A stretch of DNA of 6,590 bases, taken from the NCBI GenBank assembly GCA_022565195.1, contig JADFJZ010000082.1, positions 1-6,590 on the forward strand, given 5' to 3'. Each line of letters starts with the position of its first letter. Within the stretch, counting starts at the first letter, position 1. Shown here in pieces: positions 1 to 5,858 of the stretch. The notes under the pieces are model-generated. The model had not been told where the DNA came from. It saw nothing but the letters and a program-made list of their open reading frames with translations, and did not search any database. Source of the stretch: Planctomycetota bacterium (GTDB lineage: Bacteria > Planctomycetota > Phycisphaerae > UBA1845 > CAIVHJ01). Both the position numbers and the translations under genes were made by a program.

Positions 1-2432
1 TCGGCACCAAACTCCGCCTGCTCAACGACGGCAACGGCGTCCGCCTCAGCTCGACAGGTGCGGATCTGATCTTCGGTGATGGATCCGCAACGCTGTTTGA
101 GGTGGCTTTGGACGATCGACTCGGTCTTTCCACGCACTTGCAGCGGCTCAATGATGGAAACGGCGTAACCCTCGGGGAAATGACGATCAAAACCGCGAGC
201 GGTGACGAGTTCACCGTGGACCTGGCGGCCCAGTATGATTTCGGCGATGGGTTGGGCCTCAGAAGCGTGCAAACGATCGGCGACGTGATCTTCGCCGTGA
301 ACGATGCGGCTGCCGGCGCGGGCGTGGATGTCACGGCCCAGTTGGAGCCGGGCACGCTGCATCTGCAACTGGTGGACAACACCAGCGGCAACAATACATT
401 CGAGCTCGTCGATGTGACGGGTTCATCGGCGAACGATCTCGGCCTGACGGTCGCGGCCGAGGGCGGCAAGATAACCGCGCCGAACACGCTGCGGGTCACG
501 GCTTTGGGCGATATTGTGCGGGCGATCAATTTCGCGGAGGGCAATTACGATCTGTTGACTGGTTCGCGCGAGATCACAGCGGCCGTGTCAGACAACGGCC
601 TGCAGATTACGCGAGCCGGCGGTCAGACCTTCACCATCGAAGCCGGACCCGAATCAATGGCGGCCGACGATCTCGGGCTGTTGACTTCGAGCCCGACGAG
701 CATCGTCAACACCAGACCGTTGCTGGCCGGACTGAATACGGTGCTGCTGCGCTCGCTGAATGGCGGCAGCGGCGTTTCCGTGGCCGACAACCTCATCATC
801 AACAACAAGCTCGGCGTGGACGTACAGATTGATCTGTCCGGAGCCCAGTCGGTGCAGGATGTGCTGGATGCGATCAATGCACAGACCGGCATCCGGGCGG
901 AGTTGAACACGGCAGGCAACGGTATCAGACTGATCGATGAAACCGGCGGCGGCGGGACGCTGAGTGTGATAGACAATCAGACGGCCCGTGATTTGGGTTT
1001 CGGAGGTGGGGCGGAAACGTCCACGGATCGCCTGAACAGCGGCAACATACAGCTTCAGTACATCTCCGAAGCCACCCGGCTGTCCACGCTGAGAAACGGG
1101 CAGGGCATCGGCAACGGCAGAATTGACATCACTACAAGCGACGGCCAGGAGGTGTCCGTCACCATCTCCGACAATCAAGAGACCATCGGCGACTTGATCA
1201 GGCAAATCAACAACGTCGGCGAACAAGTGAACATCTTCGCGCGGGTCAACGACAACGGCGACGGAGTGATCATTATCGATTCTTCCGGCGGCGACGGCAC
1301 TCTGACGATCCAGGATGCGGAAGGGGCGGTGGCGGGCAGGCTGAATCTACTGCGTGATGCCACAATCGACGGCACGGACCAGACCATCGACGGCAGCTTC
1401 GAGTTTAGCGTCGAGGTGGATGCAGACGACACGCTCAACGACGTCGTCGAGAAGATCAACCAGGCCCGGTTGGGCATTTCCGCCACGGTGATCAGCGACG
1501 GTTCGTCCACCAATCCGTTCAGACTGTCGATTACATCCGGCACAACGGGAACGGACGGGGAATTGATGTTCGACACTGGGACGACGGGGTTGGAAATGTC
1601 CGATCTAGTCAAGGCCCAGGATGCGGTGCTCTTTTTCGGCGGGGCGGATTCAGACAATCCGATCGTCATTCGGAGTTCGAGCAACACGCTGACCAATGTG
1701 GTGCAGGATGTCACCATCAACCTGCTGGCCACCTCCGACGAGGAAGTCGGGCTGACCGTCGCCCGCGACGTGGATTCGATCACGGAAAGCATCCAGACGT
1801 TTGTGGCGTCGCACAACAGCGTGATTGACAGCATCGATGATTTGACGTTCTTCGACGCCGAGGCGCTGCAAAGCGGCCCGCTTCGAGGCGAAGGTACGAT
1901 CAACACGGTCCGTTCGCGCTTGCGCAGCGTGATCAGCGCGCGCATTCCAACAGACGATGCGACCGTAAGCCGGCTCTCCGCCATCGGCATCAGCTTCGGC
2001 AGTGGCGGCAAGCTGGAATTCGATGAGGCCCGATTCCGCGAGGCCTTCGGCGAAGACCCGGACGCGGTTGAGAAGCTGTTCACCCTGTCGGAGACGAAGC
2101 AGGAATTAGACAGCAACGGCAATCCCGTCATCAATCCAAATACTGGGGAGCCGGTCGAGGAATTCGTAGGGCTGGGCTTTGGTTTCCGCATTGATGACGT
2201 GCTGGATGCGTTGACCCGGACGTTCGACGGCCTGCTGGCCAGCAAGGACAACTCGCTGAGGAGCCAGGAAGACCTCCTCAGCGATCGGGCGGAGTTCCTG
2301 CTGACATTATTGGACGGTAAACGGGCCCGGCTGGAGTTGCGATTCGCCAGGCTGGAGCAGTCGCTCAACGCCCTCACCAGCCAGCAGTCCATGCTCAGCG
2401 TCCTAGCCGCCTCGGCAGCTTCCTTCCGTTAG
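1..2432 (+). CDS. fliD: Flagellar filament capping protein FliD (hook-associated protein 2), 5'-partial, enlarged by hook-IN repeats
   Basis: FliD forms the cap at the tip of the flagellar filament, where it folds exported flagellin subunits into place. The frame (codons from base 3) is open to the left edge, so the start and the FliD N-terminal domain are missing. A GTG at 102 is in frame but is internal, because homologous repeat sequence continues upstream of it. 809 residues are visible, against about 470 for the whole E. coli protein. Numbering from that GTG, residues up to about 502 are divergent hook-IN-like modules. Residues 505-660 match the FliD C-terminal domain: SSSNTLTNVVQDVTINL, then FVASHNSVIDSIDDLTFF, and SAIGISFGSGGKLEFDEARF, which is the usual 'GI.....G.L.FD...F' signature. 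Residues 715-765 form the terminal amphipathic coil (LLDGKRARLELRFARLEQS) that packs in the filament core. fliS follows after 47 bases, as in many flagellar loci. A very divergent hook-associated paralogue is less likely. Confidence 0.9.
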   Translation, partial: GTKLRLLNDGNGVRLSSTGADLIFGDGSATLFEVALDDRLGLSTHLQRLNDGNGVTLGEMTIKTASGDEFTVDLAAQYDFGDGLGLRSVQTIGDVIFAVNDAAAGAGVDVTAQLEPGTLHLQLVDNTSGNNTFELVDVTGSSANDLGLTVAAEGGKITAPNTLRVTALGDIVRAINFAEGNYDLLTGSREITAAVSDNGLQITRAGGQTFTIEAGPESMAADDLGLLTSSPTSIVNTRPLLAGLNTVLLRSLNGGSGVSVADNLIINNKLGVDVQIDLSGAQSVQDVLDAINAQTGIRAELNTAGNGIRLIDETGGGGTLSVIDNQTARDLGFGGGAETSTDRLNSGNIQLQYISEATRLSTLRNGQGIGNGRIDITTSDGQEVSVTISDNQETIGDLIRQINNVGEQVNIFARVNDNGDGVIIIDSSGGDGTLTIQDAEGAVAGRLNLLRDATIDGTDQTIDGSFEFSVEVDADDTLNDVVEKINQARLGISATVISDGSSTNPFRLSITSGTTGTDGELMFDTGTTGLEMSDLVKAQDAVLFFGGADSDNPIVIRSSSNTLTNVVQDVTINLLATSDEEVGLTVARDVDSITESIQTFVASHNSVIDSIDDLTFFDAEALQSGPLRGEGTINTVRSRLRSVISARIPTDDATVSRLSAIGISFGSGGKLEFDEARFREAFGEDPDAVEKLFTLSETKQELDSNGNPVINPNTGEPVEEFVGLGFGFRIDDVLDALTRTFDGLLASKDNSLRSQEDLLSDRAEFLLTLLDGKRARLELRFARLEQSLNALTSQQSMLSVLAASAASFR
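3..1610 (+). repeat. About six divergent hook-IN-like protein modules within fliD
   Basis: The translated region shows a recurring pattern. It starts with 'L..LN.G.GV', then a short beta segment, then a helix ending 'DVI.AIN', then 'A.l...gngi.l.D.tgG.gtl.v.d', and ends 'A.DLGL'. Approximate boundaries are: module 1 (tail only) 3-125; module 2, 141-452; module 3, 468-680; module 4, 741-1007; module 5, 1080-1352; module 6, 1353-1610. Examples of the opening are LNDGNGV (residues 17-22 plus V), LNGGSGV and LRNGQGI. Examples of the ending are NDLGL, DDLGL, RDLGF and GRLNL. Module 3 lacks the opening half, and module 6 has a degenerate opening. The copies are far apart at DNA level, so this is old protein duplication rather than recent tandem DNA repeats. 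The pattern corresponds to the flagellin hook IN motif family found in FliD, FlgL and flagellins. Confidence 0.7.
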
Positions 2433-2479
2433 AGCATTTACGTCGATCGAACGAGATTTCCGGACGATATTAAGGCGAG

Positions 2480-2935
2480 ATGGCAGAAGCTGGTGACAAT
2501 CCTTACCTTCGCAACGCGGTCATGACCGCCAGGCCCGAGCAATTGCAGCTCATGCTGTACGATGGAGCAATCCGCTTTGCCTCGCAGGCCCGCGAAGCGA
2601 TCGAAAAGAGAGAGATTGAAAACAGCTTCAACCTGCTCACCCGTGCCCAGAACATCGTGCGGGAGATGGAGAACGGTCTGCGGCACGAAGTCGCCCCCGA
2701 AATCTGCGCCCAGATGGCCTCGCTTTATCGGTTCGTCTTCAGCAGGCTGGTGGACGCGAACGTCAACAAGGACGTCCAGGCCGTCGATGATGCCCTCAAA
2801 GTTTTGCGACATCAACGGGAGACCTGGGCCATCTTGGCCGACAAGGTTCAGAAGGCTCAGACCGAGGAGTCGCCCGTGATGCAGCAGGCAGGAGGCGTCG
2901 AGACGCCGCAGGATTCAATCAGCTTGGAAGGCTAG
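2480..2935 (+). CDS. fliS: Flagellar export chaperone FliS
   Basis: FliS is a small helical cytoplasmic protein that binds the C-terminal end of flagellin, prevents premature polymerisation and hands it to the export gate. The 151-residue product shows the family signatures. Near the N-terminus are NPYLRNAVMTARPEQLQLML and then YDGAIRFASQA (residues 7-37). RAQNIVREMENGL (55-67) follows, then ASLYRFVFSRLVDAN (80-94) and a final helix ending in LRHQRETWAIL (109-119). The E. coli protein is about 136 residues. The extra length is a polar tail from about residue 127 that is probably disordered. The ATG at 2480 is preceded by AAGG (2472-2475) at a short 4-base spacing, and no other in-frame start upstream fits. 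It lies 47 bases after fliD with no promoter or terminator visible between them, so co-transcription is likely. Function is assigned from family knowledge and context. Confidence 0.95.
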   Translation: MAEAGDNPYLRNAVMTARPEQLQLMLYDGAIRFASQAREAIEKREIENSFNLLTRAQNIVREMENGLRHEVAPEICAQMASLYRFVFSRLVDANVNKDVQAVDDALKVLRHQRETWAILADKVQKAQTEESPVMQQAGGVETPQDSISLEG

Positions 2936-2964
2936 TCGCCGACGCGCTGGGCCGCTTTGGCGAC
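2935..2964 (+). terminator. Strong hairpin directly after fliS, possible terminator without a U-tract
   Basis: Starting at the last base of the fliS stop codon, GTCGCCGACGCG (2935-2946) can pair with CGCTTTGGCGAC (2953-2964) around the loop CTGGGC. That gives about 11 pairs, one of them G-U, with a single C-T mismatch. No run of T follows (the next bases are GGCGCGTTGG), so it does not meet the classical intrinsic terminator form. Its position, and the new promoter downstream at 3027-3055, support a role in ending or stabilising the flagellar transcript. Confidence 0.4.
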
Positions 2965-3026
2965 GGCGCGTTGGCCGAACAGGAATTCACATGCCACCCT
3001 ACGATCTGCAATGAACTATTCCACAC

Positions 3027-3055
3027 TCGCCAACCGCTGCCCAGCATCATATAAT
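3027..3055 (+). promoter_or_regulatory. Sigma-70-type promoter of the PDZ gene
   Basis: A perfect -10 box TATAAT lies at 3050-3055. A -35-like TCGCCA (4 of 6 matches to TTGACA) lies at 3027-3032, giving an ideal 17-base spacer. The predicted transcription start is near 3062, which leaves a leader of about 35 bases before the chosen ATG at 3097. The 161-base gap after fliS suggests that the PDZ gene is a separate unit. This is a visual match to consensus only. Confidence 0.55.
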
Positions 3056-3060
3056 GATGC
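3044..3060. promoter_or_regulatory. Perfect 17-base inverted repeat centred on the -10 box, operator candidate
   Basis: GCATCAT-ATA-ATGATGC has perfect 7-base arms around a 3-base centre, and the TATAAT at 3050-3055 lies inside it. Dyads of this size over a -10 box are typical binding sites for dimeric repressors that block RNA polymerase. If transcription began upstream of it, the element could instead form a short hairpin. No regulator gene is visible in the window, so its partner is unknown. Confidence 0.45.
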
Positions 3061-3096
3061 GGGTTGTGGCAATCTGGACATGAGTGGAGCGGAATG

Positions 3097-3849
3097 ATGT
3101 CTGGCATGAGATTTCGCAGGTGCAGTGCAGCATTAGCCGGCTGTCTGTTGTGTGCGGTGGCCGTGAGCGCCCCGGCATCGGATGAAAAACCTGCAACTGA
3201 TCAGCTCCTGCCCAAGTTCAACCCGCCCGAAAACCAACTCACCGTCGATCAATTGATTGATGCCCTTGGCAGCCCGGATTACGACGAGCGCCGACAGGCC
3301 ACCGATATCCTCAAGGCGAAGAAGAAGTCGTTTGCGGATGAGCTGAGCAGGCTCTATCGGTTGGAGCACGATCACGAAATCCGGCTCAGGCTAGTCGAAG
3401 TGGCCGAGCATATCTTCCTGAGGCAGGCCTTGCAGGCAATGGGCGGTTTCATGGGAATCCAGCCCAATGCCGTTGACGGCGCTAATGTTCCCGGCCTTGA
3501 CGCGGGCCGTATGGTGATCAGAGTCGATCGCGTGCTGCCTCACACCGCCGCCGAGCGTGCGAAATTGAAGTTCGGTGATTTGATTTTGGCCATCGATGGA
3601 GAGGAAGTGCCCGTATCATCTGGCAATACAAGAGAATTCATTAAACTGATCGGATCCAAACCACCGGGGACCGAAGTGGAGTTTCAAGTGCTTCGAGCGG
3701 ACGAGTTGTTCACCACGCGCATGGTGCTCGGCGTAAAGCCCTTGACCGGCCTGAACCGCGTGTATCTCACTCCGGACCAGGGAGAAGCCCTCCGAGAGGC
3801 CGGCGCCGAATTCGCCCGCTGGCGCGCCGAACTCGAAAACTCGCCGTAG
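3097..3849 (+). CDS. Secreted protein with HEAT-like N-terminal part and a PDZ domain
   Basis: The 250-residue product begins with an export signal. MSGMRFRR is followed by a hydrophobic stretch at about residues 9-25 (AALAGCLLCAVAVSA), with possible signal peptidase I cleavage after VSA25 or APA27. LAGC16 resembles a lipobox, but the hydrophobic part before it is too short to favour a lipoprotein. Residues 49-108 look like paired HEAT-type helices (LIDALGSPDYDERRQATDIL, then LEHDHEIRLRLVEVAEHIF). Residues about 118-212 form a PDZ domain: FMGIQ as the ligand-binding loop, then PHTAAERAKLKFGDLILAID with GEEVP after it. No protease domain is attached, so this is not a DegP/HtrA enzyme, and a periplasmic binding or scaffolding role is inferred. 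The start at 3097 is preferred because GGAG (3086-3089) lies 7 bases before it. The ATG at 3094 and a TTG at 3064 are alternatives. Substrate and partners are unknown. Confidence 0.8.
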   Translation: MSGMRFRRCSAALAGCLLCAVAVSAPASDEKPATDQLLPKFNPPENQLTVDQLIDALGSPDYDERRQATDILKAKKKSFADELSRLYRLEHDHEIRLRLVEVAEHIFLRQALQAMGGFMGIQPNAVDGANVPGLDAGRMVIRVDRVLPHTAAERAKLKFGDLILAIDGEEVPVSSGNTREFIKLIGSKPPGTEVEFQVLRADELFTTRMVLGVKPLTGLNRVYLTPDQGEALREAGAEFARWRAELENSP

Positions 3850-3867
3850 CGTGCCCGCATTTCATCT

Positions 3868-3897
3868 CGGTGCGACCGCACCGTCGATTCTTTCTTT
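3868..3897 (+). terminator. Intrinsic terminator after the PDZ gene
   Basis: CGGTGC (3868-3873) pairs perfectly with GCACCG (3878-3883) around a GACC loop, and the inner bases allow a seventh pair. It is followed by the T-rich stretch TTCTTTCTTT (3888-3897), offset from the stem by four bases. It begins 19 bases after the stop codon of the PDZ gene, the expected place for a rho-independent terminator. The T tract is interrupted by C, so efficiency may be moderate. Confidence 0.65.
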
Positions 3898-4229
3898 GTG
3901 TCGTGGGGCCTTCCTGGCCTCGGATTCGGCTTGTCGGCATCCTCCCGCCTATTCGCGATCGTCAGTTCTCCGCGTCGAGGCGGAAGCGTTGCAGTTGGGC
4001 GGTGCCGATAAACAGGATCGTGGCCGGCTGGTCGGATGACAATCCCTACACGCTCCGCTCACAGTATAAACGCAAAACCGGCCCCAAAGCGGCCAAGAAT
4101 TATTGCCGCACGCGCAAGCTCCAGGGACCGCAAGATTTAGCCTGCGCGATGGCGAGTCGTTCATGGCGAGGAGCCGGCAGTCTCTCCACGGCGGGCTGCC
4201 GGTGGCCGGGCGATTGGGGAGCTGAGGAA
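3898..4229. other. Intergenic region without a supportable gene
   Basis: About 330 bases lie between the PDZ-gene terminator and the VWA-gene promoter. Reading frames on both strands here have no convincing ribosome binding site. Their translations are rich in Arg, Trp, Pro and Cys, as expected of noncoding GC-rich DNA read by chance. The only structures I see are a GC-rich inverted repeat (4174-4202), an 8-base direct repeat ATGGCGAG (4149-4156 and 4163-4170), and a short protein-like stretch on the - strand (3962-4045), which is discussed under findings. Confidence 0.6.
4174..4202. repeat. GC-rich inverted repeat upstream of the VWA gene
   Basis: CCGGCAG (4174-4180) and CTGCCGG (4196-4202) are perfect 7-base arms around a 15-base loop. 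One further G-T wobble pair is possible on the outside. It ends about 30 bases before the -35 element of the VWA-gene promoter. No T-run follows on either side, so it is not a simple terminator. A transcript structure or a protein-binding site is possible, and chance occurrence in GC-rich DNA cannot be excluded. Confidence 0.35.
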
Positions 4230-4233
4230 TTGT

Positions 4234-4262
4234 TTGAAGATCGGCGGATGCCCGGATATGAT
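4234..4262 (+). promoter_or_regulatory. Sigma-70-type promoter of the VWA gene
   Basis: TTGAAG (4234-4239, 4 of 6 consensus bases) and TATGAT (4257-4262, 5 of 6) are separated by exactly 17 bases. The predicted start of transcription is near 4269, giving a leader of about 65 bases. The leader's first bases can form a small hairpin (AAAGG 4264-4268 with CCTTT 4273-4277, loop GAGT). This is a visual match to consensus only. Confidence 0.5.
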
Positions 4263-4316
4263 CAAAGGGAGTCCTTTCGAGGTAGACCACGTTCCCCGGA
4301 TTGAGAATCGCGTTTC

Positions 4317-4325
4317 AAGGGAGGT
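4317..4325 (+). promoter_or_regulatory. Strong Shine-Dalgarno site of the VWA gene
   Basis: AAGGGAGGT is a near-complete anti-16S match, the strongest in the window. It lies 8 bases before the ATG at 4334 and 11 before the adjacent ATG at 4337, so either of the two consecutive Met codons could be used. It fixes the start of the gene and suggests efficient translation. Confidence 0.75.
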
Positions 4326-4333
4326 AGAGAGCG

Positions 4334-5857
4334 ATGATGTATGGCAAGAGCATCGGAGTTGGGTTCAAATGGACGGGGTGTCTGATTGTGCTGGCGTGGT
4401 GGGTTACTTCCTCTCCCGCGCAAGCACAAGACAACCCCTGCGGGCAAAACACCGAGGCCGACATCGTGATGATGATCGACCTGACCGGGAGCATTTCGAA
4501 TGGAGCCTTGGCACTCGAAAAGAGCGGCGCCAAGACGCTGCTGGATTTCTTCGCCGGTGCGGACCCGAAACCGCATGTCGCCATTGGGACTTTCAATGGC
4601 CCCTGCGACCGGCCCAACCAGAGTGGCTGTCCGAACGAGGATGAACGGGCGCGGATTTTGTCGGGCCTGACAGATGACTATGGCATCGACGGCAATCCCG
4701 GCAGTAATCTGTTCGCCACGATCAACGACATCGACAAGGGGCCGAACAGCGGCCAGACGGACCTGAGCGCGGCGATCAACGCGGCCCAGAGCGCGCTTGC
4801 CGCGGGCGGCGCTGTGCCGGGTTACATCATCCTGATTTCTGACGGCACGCCGACCATCCCAAACCCCGATGATGCCTGCCCAAGAGTGCGGGGTCCGAAC
4901 GACTTTCACGTATGTGATTGCCCCGCCGCTGATGCGGCCGCCAGAGATGCCAAACTCGCGGCCGAAGCCGCCGGCACACAGATCTTCGCGATTCACTTCG
5001 ACGACGGTTCCGGATTCACTTGCCCCGGCGAACCGGTCGGCGGAATGGTATTCATGTTGGAATTGGCCACTACGCCGGCGATGTTCTTCAAAGGCACCGA
5101 CGACCTCTCAGGCGTCATCGACCAGATCGCCGCCGATATTACTTGTGATGACGACGTGGTCTTCTGCAACGGCGCCGAAGCGTGCATCGACGACGCTTGC
5201 CAATCGAGCGGCGATCCCTGCGCGCCCCTGGGCTTGGTTTGCGATGAGGCGAGCGCCTCCTGCCTCTGCGACGACGACGGCGACTGCGACGACGGCAACA
5301 GCTGCACGACGGATCTCTGCGAGCAGGGGGGTTGTGTTCATGTGGCAATTCCCGGATGTGGCGGAGGTGGTGGAGGTGGAGATCCAGGCGATGGGGATCC
5401 GGATGGTGATGGCACCGGCGGCGACGGCACAGATGGTGATATCGCGGGCGACGGCGGGGTTGGCATCCTCGATGACGACGATGATGGTGTCAGCGATGAG
5501 GTTGACGCTTGTCTGGGCACACCGCTCAGTGATGTCGACGCAGTAGATGCGACGGGATGCGCACCGAGCCAGATTGACGATGATGAAGACGGCGTGAGCA
5601 ATGCGGTCGACGAGTGTATGGATACCGCCGCGGGGGCAGAGGTCGATAAGAGCGGCTGTTCTGCTGATCAAATCGGGCAGCTTGATCCAGATGCTGACGT
5701 GTTCGCTCAACTCCAACCGCCGGCGACGTTGCCGGGTCTGGATGGGGAAACATTTTGCGGATTGTGCGGCGCGGGCGGAGCGGCGGGCTTCATGGGAGCG
5801 CTGATCGGGCTGATGCTGATGCGCGAGCGGAGATCGCTTCGCCGAAGGCGCAAGTAA
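4334..5857 (+). CDS. Secreted VWA-domain protein with Cys-rich module, TSP3-like calcium repeats and C-terminal sorting tail
   Basis: This 507-residue product is built in blocks. Residues 1-31 are a signal peptide, with cleavage likely after AQA31. Residues 42-270 are a von Willebrand factor A domain with a recognisable metal site: DLTGS (D49, T51, S53), TDLS (T142) and LISDG (D170). Residues 271-342 hold 13 cysteines in an FCNG.E.C / CDDGNSCTTDLC pattern. Residues 343-378 are a Gly/Asp linker. Two thrombospondin type 3-like calcium repeats follow (DDDDDGVSDEVDAC and DDDEDGVSNAVDEC, both with a VD..GC ending). The C-terminus has CGLC (475-478), a short hydrophobic span (480-496) and an Arg-rich tail (RERRSLRRRRK), like MYXO-CTERM-type sorting signals. 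VWA and TSP3 domains usually mediate metal-dependent adhesion, so a surface-anchored binding protein is inferred. It has its own promoter and a strong ribosome binding site. Ligand and anchoring enzyme are unknown. Confidence 0.85.
   Translation: MMYGKSIGVGFKWTGCLIVLAWWVTSSPAQAQDNPCGQNTEADIVMMIDLTGSISNGALALEKSGAKTLLDFFAGADPKPHVAIGTFNGPCDRPNQSGCPNEDERARILSGLTDDYGIDGNPGSNLFATINDIDKGPNSGQTDLSAAINAAQSALAAGGAVPGYIILISDGTPTIPNPDDACPRVRGPNDFHVCDCPAADAAARDAKLAAEAAGTQIFAIHFDDGSGFTCPGEPVGGMVFMLELATTPAMFFKGTDDLSGVIDQIAADITCDDDVVFCNGAEACIDDACQSSGDPCAPLGLVCDEASASCLCDDDGDCDDGNSCTTDLCEQGGCVHVAIPGCGGGGGGGDPGDGDPDGDGTGGDGTDGDIAGDGGVGILDDDDDGVSDEVDACLGTPLSDVDAVDATGCAPSQIDDDEDGVSNAVDECMDTAAGAEVDKSGCSADQIGQLDPDADVFAQLQPPATLPGLDGETFCGLCGAGGAAGFMGALIGLMLMRERRSLRRRRK
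5354..5470 (+). repeat. Low-complexity Gly/Asp linker in the VWA protein
   Basis: This stretch encodes residues 341-379, almost entirely Gly and Asp with a few Thr and Pro. It is built from GGN and GAY codons and includes a run of seven Gly residues. It separates the Cys-rich module from the TSP3-like repeats. Such linkers are flexible and acidic and are prone to length change by slippage, so strain-to-strain variation would be expected here. Confidence 0.75.
5468..5671 (+). repeat. Two TSP3-like calcium-binding repeats in the VWA protein
   Basis: Residues 379-412 and 414-446 of the VWA protein align with each other. Each starts with an acidic D.D.DG-type loop (D380-G385, D415-G420), continues as 'VS..VD.C' (C393, C428), and closes with 'VD..GC' (C409, C442). 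This is the thrombospondin type 3 pattern also found next to OmpA-like domains in Gram-negative surface proteins. Each repeat could bind calcium and form a disulfide. Confidence 0.7.
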
Positions 5858-5858
5858 T

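Noticed and set aside
1175..2392. A 405-codon open frame on the - strand opposite fliD
   Set aside because: It is the shadow of a strongly supported + strand gene. The translation is dominated by Ser, Arg and Leu, shows no domain, and lacks a ribosome binding site.
2894..2907. A perfect GGCGTC-GA-GACGCC hairpin near the end of fliS
   Set aside because: It lies inside the coding sequence, has only a two-base loop, and no T-run follows. It is probably chance, and the larger hairpin at 2935-2964 is the better candidate.
3097..3177. Lipoprotein signal (LAGC16) in the PDZ protein
   Set aside because: Only about seven non-charged residues lie between the Arg pair and the Cys, which is too short for a normal lipoprotein h-region. 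The hydrophobic stretch continues beyond it to Ala-type cleavage sites.
4057..4068. A TATACT box on the - strand upstream of the protein-like stretch
   Set aside because: No acceptable -35 sequence lies 16-18 bases from it, and there is no start codon with a ribosome binding site downstream.
4230..4262. TTGTTT (4230-4235) as the -35 box for TATGAT
   Set aside because: The spacer would be 21 bases. The overlapping TTGAAG at 4234-4239 gives the ideal 17.
3870..4304. A 144-codon + strand open frame between the PDZ and VWA genes
   Set aside because: It starts inside the terminator hairpin, has no ribosome binding site, and its translation is rich in Arg, Trp and Ser without domain-like pattern. 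It also runs through the VWA promoter.
4262..4996. A 244-codon open frame on the - strand covering the VWA promoter and N-terminal part
   Set aside because: It runs through the promoter, ribosome binding site and signal peptide of the VWA gene, its translation has no recognisable family features, and the opposite frame is clearly coding.
4869..5546. A 225-codon + strand open frame overlapping the VWA gene in another frame
   Set aside because: It arises from the GC-rich, Asp/Gly/Cys-coding sequence. The VWA frame has signal peptide, metal site and repeats, while this one has only Ala/Thr/Arg-rich low complexity.
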